The notes under the pieces were generated by a model. That model did not search any database. It was not told the DNA's origin and saw nothing but the letters and a program-made list of their open reading frames with translations. This document shows positions 6,077-9,494 of a stretch of DNA of 9,494 nucleotides, piece by piece (positions within the stretch are counted from its first letter, which is position 1; the number at the start of each line of letters is the position of its first letter). A program made the translations under genes and the position numbers. This DNA is from Chthoniobacterales bacterium (GTDB taxonomy: Bacteria > Verrucomicrobiota > Verrucomicrobiia > Chthoniobacterales > UBA10450): NCBI GenBank assembly GCA_025980625.1, contig JAICXG010000105.1, positions 1 to 9,494 on the forward strand, given 5' to 3'.

Positions 6077-7444
6077 ATGTCTGGCCCGGAACGTTACGCC
6101 CAGCTCCGCGCGACGGCCAAGATCCATGAGCGACCGCTCTTTCGTCTTGGCCATAGTTTCTCTGAGCTGGAATTGCAGGCCCGCTGGTTCGCGGGCGATT
6201 TCGGCAAAAGCTTTACCGGCACCGCCGGTGAGACGATCGATGTCGTCCAGTTCGGCACCTGGAATCGCGAGGCCGGTCCCGACTTTTCCGACGCCGCCGT
6301 GCGGATCAACCATCGCGAAATTCTCCGCGGCAGCATCGAGTTCGATATCGCTGATCTCAATTGGGAGTCGCATGGCCACGCGACCAATCCGGCGTTCGAC
6401 CAGACGGTGCTGCACGTTTTCAGCGAACGCGGCACCCGCGAGTTCTTCACCCGCACCTCGGCGAATCGTCAGGTCACGCAGCTTCAGGTCGATCCGGCCG
6501 CGCTTCCGGCCGTCTTCTCGAGCAATATCCCGCTCGCCCGACCGGGCCGGTGCCAGGCACCTTTGCGGGGACTGCCCGAGGAAAAAATCAGCAGCATCCT
6601 CGACGCGGCCGCGCAATTCCGTTTGCAGCGCAAAGCGCAGCGGCTCGAGCGTCTCGCCGGGTTGCACGGCGAAGACGAGGCGCTCTTGCAGGAATTCGCC
6701 GCCGCCCTTGGCTATAAACAGAACAAGCTGCCTTTCACCCTCCTCGCGCAACGGCTCCCGCTGAAAACCCTGCGCGCCCTGCCTAACGAAATCGAAGCGA
6801 GCCTTTTCGGCGTCGCGGGTTTTCTCGATGCGCCTGATCTCGCCGAGTTCAAGCCCGGGACGCGCAAATATCTGCGCGTTCTATGGGACTCATGGTGGCC
6901 GCGTCGCGCCGAGCTCGAGCGGCTCATCCTCCCGGCGCGCACCTGGCGCCTGAGCGGAACGCGTCCGCTCAATCATCCGCAGCGCCGTCTCGCCGCTCTC
7001 GCTGCGATCGCAAGGGAATGGCCGCGCCTGCGCCGCTCGTTAGGCAAGGAGGACCTCGGCGCCGCGCGCCGGTTTTTTGCCGAGCTGGCGCATCCGTTCT
7101 GGAATTTTCATTACACTCTCACCTCCCAGCCGGCAGGCGCAGAGATGGCCCTGGTCGGCGAATCGCGCATCACCGAGATCCTGGCGAACGTCGTTTTGCC
7201 GTGGCGGCAAGCGCAGGCCCGGGCCGCCTGGCCGGATTACACGAAATTGCCCGCGCGCCTGACGAATCGCCGGCTCGAGACTGGCGCCGCGCGGCTTTTC
7301 GGTGACGACCCGCGGCGGGCGCGCTTCCTTCGCACCGTGGCGCAGCAACAAGGGCTCCTCCAGATCTACGAAGACTTTTGCTTGCAGGATGAGAGCGACT
7401 GCGCCCAATGTCCCTTCCCCGAACAGATGCAAAAATGGGTGTGA
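6077..7444 (+). CDS. DUF2851 family protein
   Basis: Member of the uncharacterised DUF2851 family, common in Bacteroidetes and found in other phyla; function unknown. The 455-aa length is normal. Family features seen: an N-terminal ELELQARWFAG (30-40), the conserved TWNREAGPDFSDA (61-73), GSIEFDIADLNW (85-96), the HATNPAFDQTVLHV block (101-114), and a C-terminal QQGLLQIYEDFC followed by a clustered-Cys tail (CLQDESDCAQCPF). The three late cysteines (C-x7-C-x2-C) could bind metal, which is my inference. No signal peptide or membrane helix is visible. The ATG at 6077 is the first good start in frame; there is no strong Shine-Dalgarno. Its end overlaps the pseudopilin start by 10 bases, suggesting cotranscription. 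Octamer copies at 6782 and 7037 are embedded in the coding sequence, the latter forcing a TTA leucine codon. The antisense frame at 6047-6751 is a shadow. Confidence 0.88.
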   Translation: MSGPERYAQLRATAKIHERPLFRLGHSFSELELQARWFAGDFGKSFTGTAGETIDVVQFGTWNREAGPDFSDAAVRINHREILRGSIEFDIADLNWESHGHATNPAFDQTVLHVFSERGTREFFTRTSANRQVTQLQVDPAALPAVFSSNIPLARPGRCQAPLRGLPEEKISSILDAAAQFRLQRKAQRLERLAGLHGEDEALLQEFAAALGYKQNKLPFTLLAQRLPLKTLRALPNEIEASLFGVAGFLDAPDLAEFKPGTRKYLRVLWDSWWPRRAELERLILPARTWRLSGTRPLNHPQRRLAALAAIAREWPRLRRSLGKEDLGAARRFFAELAHPFWNFHYTLTSQPAGAEMALVGESRITEILANVVLPWRQAQARAAWPDYTKLPARLTNRRLETGAARLFGDDPRRARFLRTVAQQQGLLQIYEDFCLQDESDCAQCPFPEQMQKWV

Positions 7445-8061
7445 GGAGAAATTCGAAATTAGCAGTTCGAAATCCGAAGCCAGGCAGGGCCTTTACCCTC
7501 ATCGAGCTGGTCGTCGTGATCAGCGTGATCGCGATCCTGATGGGGCTGCTTTTCCCCGCCTTCCGCGGGGTGCAGGATCAGGCGAAAAAGACGCAGGCGA
7601 AGAACGACCTGACACAAATCGCGACGGCCGTGAATGCCTTCTATACCGAGTATGGCAGATACCCGACCAGCGCGACCACGAATGCAACCGCGACGTTAGG
7701 CCCCGGAGGCTCGACGCCCGAAAACGGTGGTCTCTTCAATGAGCTCCGCGCCATCACCTTTGTCCTGAACACCCGAAAGATCGTCTATCTTAGCCCTCCG
7801 GAGGCGAAAAATCAGACCGCGCCGCGCTCCGGGATCGAGACGGCGACTGGCGGCTACTATGATCCGTGGGGGAACGAATATGCGATTGCGCTCGACGCGG
7901 AGTATGGCGGCACACTGACAAACCCTTACGGCAGCAACGGTGCTGGCTCCGATCCGGTTCACCAGGGCGTAATAACCTGGTCACTCGGGAATGACGCCAA
8001 ACTCGGCAACAATGGCGACGGCAAATTCACCAGCTCCGACGACGTGGTTTCCTGGCAATGA
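7435..8061 (+). CDS. GspG-like pseudopilin (type II secretion / type IV pilin-like)
   Basis: Prepilin-type protein processed by a PilD-like peptidase and assembled in the inner membrane as a pseudopilus subunit. From the ATG at 7435 it has 208 aa: a positively charged 19-residue leader, the cleavage motif R-A|FTLIE (cut after A19, Glu5 of mature protein = E24), one hydrophobic helix (VVVISVIAILMGLLFPA, 26-42), an amphipathic helix with the family's alternating K/Q/N residues (43-73), and a C-terminal domain containing YYDPWGNEYAI (141-151) as in major pseudopilins. The tail GNDAKLGNNGDGKFTSSDDV (185-204) is rich in Asp/Asn/Gly, like the calcium site near the GspG C-terminus. An alternative ATG at 7408 in the same frame would lengthen the leader by nine residues. 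The AGGAGA at 7444-7449 lies after the start and cannot serve it. No other secretion genes are nearby, so this is a stand-alone pilin, a frequent situation in Planctomycetes and Verrucomicrobia. Confidence 0.9.
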   Translation: MGVRRNSKLAVRNPKPGRAFTLIELVVVISVIAILMGLLFPAFRGVQDQAKKTQAKNDLTQIATAVNAFYTEYGRYPTSATTNATATLGPGGSTPENGGLFNELRAITFVLNTRKIVYLSPPEAKNQTAPRSGIETATGGYYDPWGNEYAIALDAEYGGTLTNPYGSNGAGSDPVHQGVITWSLGNDAKLGNNGDGKFTSSDDVVSWQ

Positions 8062-8069
8062 TCCTTTAC

Positions 8070-8098
8070 TTGCCAAGGCCGAACCAACCGTCGAGAAT
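8070..8098 (+). promoter_or_regulatory. Candidate sigma70-type promoter for tRNA-Gly
   Basis: TTGCCA (8070-8075) and GAGAAT (8093-8098) are separated by exactly 17 bases and would start transcription about six bases before the tRNA at 8111. The -35 matches consensus at four of six positions and the -10 is weak. The position is right for a stand-alone tRNA with its own terminator. Confidence 0.35.
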
Positions 8099-8110
8099 CG
8101 GGGCTCGTCT

Positions 8111-8181
8111 GCGGGTGTAGTTCAATGGCAGAACGGCAGCTTCCCAAGCTGCATACGGGGGTTCGATTCCCCTCACCCGCT
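8111..8181 (+). tRNA. tRNA-Gly (anticodon CCC)
   Basis: A complete 71-base cloverleaf can be folded by hand. The acceptor stem GCGGGTG (8111-8117) pairs with CACCCGC (8174-8180), followed by discriminator T at 8181, as usual for bacterial tRNA-Gly. The D arm is GTTC...GAAC, and the anticodon stem GCAGC/GCTGC encloses the loop TTCCCAA, giving CCC, which reads GGG. The T arm is GGGGG-TTCGATT-CCCCT, with one G-T pair. The 3' CCA is not encoded (TCA follows) and must be added after transcription. It stands alone, 49 bases after the pseudopilin gene, with its own terminator. Confidence 0.97.
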
Positions 8182-8185
8182 CACC

Positions 8186-8207
8186 CTTCGCGCGCGCGAA
8201 GTTTTTT
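8186..8207 (+). terminator. Intrinsic terminator after tRNA-Gly
   Basis: CTTCGCGCGCGCGAAG (8186-8201) is a perfect inverted repeat that folds into a six-pair GC-rich stem with a four-base loop, followed directly by six T's (8202-8207). It begins five bases after the tRNA 3' end. It ends the tRNA transcript, and any read-through from the pseudopilin operon, before the paoA-like gene. Confidence 0.88.
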
Positions 8208-8242
8208 CAAACCGCCGGACCGCCTGATTACGAAACAAATGC

Positions 8243-8929
8243 GTGCCCGACGAAATCGATCCCGAGGCTTCGCCGGCCGGTGGTGAAAACCTGAGCGACG
8301 AAATTTTCTTTCTCGGCGGTCCAGAAACGCGCCGTTGTTTTTTGAAACAAGTCGCCGGAACCAGCGCCGCGCTTACACTCGGGCCGCACCTCGCCGCCTT
8401 TGCGATCGCGCCGGCCGGGGCGGGCGTCGCGCCTAACGAGTCGATGAAGATGGTGGATGTCGAACTGAAAATTAATGGCGCGCTGCACAAGCTCCGGCTC
8501 GACCCGCGGGTCTCGCTCCTCGATCTGCTGCGCGAACAACTCCATCTCACCGGCTCGAAAAAGGGCTGCGATCACGGGCAGTGCGGCGCCTGCACGGTTT
8601 TGATTAATGGCCGCCGGGTGAATTCCTGCCTCGCGCTCGCGGTCGTGCACGAGGGGGACGAGATCACGACGATCGAGGGGCTCGCCCACGGCGATCAGCT
8701 TCATCCGATGCAGGCCGCTTTCATCGAGCACGACGGATTCCAGTGCGGTTATTGCACCCCGGGACAGATTTGTTCCGCGGTCGCGTGCGTGCACGAAGGC
8801 CATGCGACGAACGATGCGCAGATCCGTGAATGGATGAGCGGCAATCTCTGCCGGTGCGGCGCGTACCCGAATATCGTCGAGGCGATCAAACAGGCGCGTG
8901 ATGAGATGGGAGGAGCGCAGAAAGCATGA
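8243..8929 (+). CDS. paoA: 2Fe-2S subunit of periplasmic aldehyde oxidoreductase (PaoA/YagT-like), Tat signal
   Basis: Small iron-sulfur subunit of a molybdenum enzyme of the xanthine oxidase family; in E. coli PaoABC it passes electrons during oxidation of (mainly aromatic) aldehydes in the periplasm. Length 228 aa from the GTG at 8243. A twin-arginine signal is evident: TRRCFLK (29-35), a hydrophobic stretch and A-rich cleavage region to about 60. Then comes the plant-type ferredoxin site C-x4-C-x2-C...C (C109, C114, C117, C129) in KKGCDHGQCGACTVLINGRR, followed by the helical domain with the second cluster FQCGYCTPGQIC and CRC (C168, C171, C203, C205). Close agreement with PaoA in HLTGSKKGCDHGQCGACT, HPMQAAFIEHDGFQCGYC and MSGNLCRCGAY separates it from cytoplasmic xanthine dehydrogenases. 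An upstream ATG at 8239 is out of frame. The internal ATG near 8444 would lose the Tat signal, so the GTG start is preferred. It overlaps the next gene by four bases (ATGA), indicating translational coupling. Confidence 0.93.
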   Translation: MPDEIDPEASPAGGENLSDEIFFLGGPETRRCFLKQVAGTSAALTLGPHLAAFAIAPAGAGVAPNESMKMVDVELKINGALHKLRLDPRVSLLDLLREQLHLTGSKKGCDHGQCGACTVLINGRRVNSCLALAVVHEGDEITTIEGLAHGDQLHPMQAAFIEHDGFQCGYCTPGQICSAVACVHEGHATNDAQIREWMSGNLCRCGAYPNIVEAIKQARDEMGGAQKA

Positions 8930-9494
8930 CGCCCTTTACCTACTCGCGCGCTCAGGATGAGCAGGCCGCGCTCAATGGCATCGCGACAAACGAGAAAGCA
9001 AAATTTCTCGGCGGTGGGACCAATCTGGTCGATCTCATGAAAATGGGCGTGGAGCGGCCAGAGGCGCTCATCGACATCAATCGGATCCCGCTCACCAGGG
9101 TGGAGGAATTGCCTGACAATGGCGGAGTCCGGGTTGGCGCGCTCGTCCGCAATTCCGATCTCGCCGCCCATCCGCTTATCGTTAGGCGCTATCCGGTGCT
9201 GAGCGAGGCGCTGCTGTCCGGCGCGAGTCCGCAATTGCGCAATCTCGCCACCACCGGTGGCAATCTCCTGCAGCGGACGCGCTGTTATTATTTCTACGAC
9301 CCGGCGTTTCCGATGTGCAACAAGCGCGCGCCGGGGAGCGGCTGCGGCGCGCTCGAAGGTTACAACCGGATCCACGCCATCCTCGGCCAGAGCGACAAAT
9401 GCATCGCGGTGCATCCGAGCGATATGTGTGTCGCGCTCGCGATCCTTGACGCGACCGTGCGGGTGCAGGGGCCGAAGGGCGCGCGCACGATCCC
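8926..9494 (+). CDS. paoB: FAD-binding subunit of aldehyde oxidoreductase (PaoB/YagS-like), partial
   Basis: Middle subunit of the PaoABC-type enzyme, carrying FAD between the 2Fe-2S subunit and the external acceptor. 189 codons are present; the 3' end is beyond the window. FAD-binding motifs seen: AKFLGGGTNLVDLMK (25-39) and NLATTGGNLLQRTRC (106-120). A cysteine-rich insertion follows, with C120, C131 (CNKR), C140 (GSGC), and C159 (DKCIAVHPSD). It matches the loop that holds an extra 4Fe-4S cluster in E. coli PaoB and in 4-hydroxybenzoyl-CoA reductase-type flavoproteins; which four residues are ligands is not certain from sequence. The ATG at 8926 overlaps the paoA stop by four bases and is preceded by a strong Shine-Dalgarno GGGAGGAG (8908-8915). 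An octamer copy at 9179-9186 forces an AGG arginine codon. The large Mo-cofactor subunit (paoC) is expected next, outside the window. Confidence 0.94.
   Translation, partial: MTPFTYSRAQDEQAALNGIATNEKAKFLGGGTNLVDLMKMGVERPEALIDINRIPLTRVEELPDNGGVRVGALVRNSDLAAHPLIVRRYPVLSEALLSGASPQLRNLATTGGNLLQRTRCYYFYDPAFPMCNKRAPGSGCGALEGYNRIHAILGQSDKCIAVHPSDMCVALAILDATVRVQGPKGARTI

Larger units (their letters stand above)
4580..9186. repeat. Dispersed octamer CCTAACGA / TCGTTAGG, nine exact copies
   Basis: Exact copies on the plus strand read CCTAACGA at 5321-5328, 5910-5917, 6046-6053, 6782-6789 and 8432-8439, and TCGTTAGG at 4580-4587, 5665-5672, 7037-7044 and 9179-9186. A one-mismatch copy (ACGTTAGG) is at 7693-7700. 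Seven of the nine extend to GCCTAACGA. Two lie in the 5907-6076 spacer, one overlaps the GNAT stop codon, and six lie inside genes in all three codon phases (for example P-N-E, S-L-G with TTA, V-R with AGG). A random 8-mer would be expected well under once in this length. I found no exact copy in 1-4579, only a near match CCTAACAA at 1511-1518. Function unknown; it looks like a genome-wide iterated signal. Confidence 0.8.

Noticed and set aside
6047..6751. 234-codon minus-strand frame.
   Set aside because: Antisense to the well-supported DUF2851 protein; no recognisable domain.
8111..8207. tRNA-Gly as an integration site for a mobile element.
   Set aside because: No integrase, no repeat of the tRNA 3' end in the window, and genes on both sides carry the resident octamer.
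8228..8803. Minus-strand open frame of 191 codons opposite paoA, and another at 8749-9414 opposite paoB.
   Set aside because: They are shadows of strongly conserved genes on the plus strand, made likely by GC-rich codon bias.
4580..9186. The octamer extended by one base contains GCCTAAC and GTTAGGC, which match the core-site consensus of integron attC sites.
   Set aside because: Copies are not paired at attC spacing, show no attC-like folding between them, and lie inside intact conserved genes; no integrase is visible.
1..9494. CRISPR array, insertion sequence, riboswitch or rRNA.
   Set aside because: No regularly spaced repeats, transposase motifs, terminal inverted repeats or recognisable conserved RNA cores were seen by reading.

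Overview
This is bacterial chromosomal DNA, GC-rich (around 60% by eye, lower between about 2150 and 4580). The lineage is not fixed by any single gene. The AFTLIE-type pseudopilin ending in an Asp-rich tail, the UdgX-type uracil-DNA glycosylase, a DUF2851 protein and a Tat-exported PaoAB-type aldehyde oxidoreductase together resemble soil Verrucomicrobiota (Spartobacteria-like). This assignment is an inference with modest confidence. No phage, transposase, integrase or CRISPR array is visible.

Left part (1-4580). A minus-strand P1B-type (Cu+/Ag+ class) ATPase with two N-terminal metal-binding zinc-ribbon-like modules runs off the left edge. A 187-base divergent spacer with a perfect 6-1-6 dyad separates it from a plus-strand endonuclease/exonuclease/phosphatase-fold protein. 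That gene ends 11 bases inside a convergent AI-2E/PerM-family permease gene. Next comes a 305-base relic of a K+/H+ antiporter of the NhaP2/CvrA type: its first helix is joined out of frame to its last helices, so the middle has been deleted. Base and codon use here is less GC-biased than further right.

Right part (4580-9494). A minus-strand GNAT N-acetyltransferase is divergent from a udgX gene. Then follow a DUF2851 gene overlapping a GspG-like pseudopilin gene, a tRNA-Gly(CCC) with a possible promoter and a clear intrinsic terminator, and the start of a paoAB-type operon. That operon encodes a Tat-exported 2Fe-2S subunit and an FAD/4Fe-4S subunit; a molybdenum subunit is expected beyond the right edge.

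The most unusual signal is not a gene. The octamer CCTAACGA (or its complement TCGTTAGG) occurs nine times between 4580 and 9186, in both orientations, in spacers and in all three codon phases inside genes, often forcing rare codons (TTA, CTA, AGG). I found no exact copy in the first 4579 bases. It behaves like a genome-wide iterated DNA signal, similar in style to uptake sequences or HIP1. Its absence from the left part coincides with the change in base composition and with the broken antiporter, suggesting that the left part has a different history.
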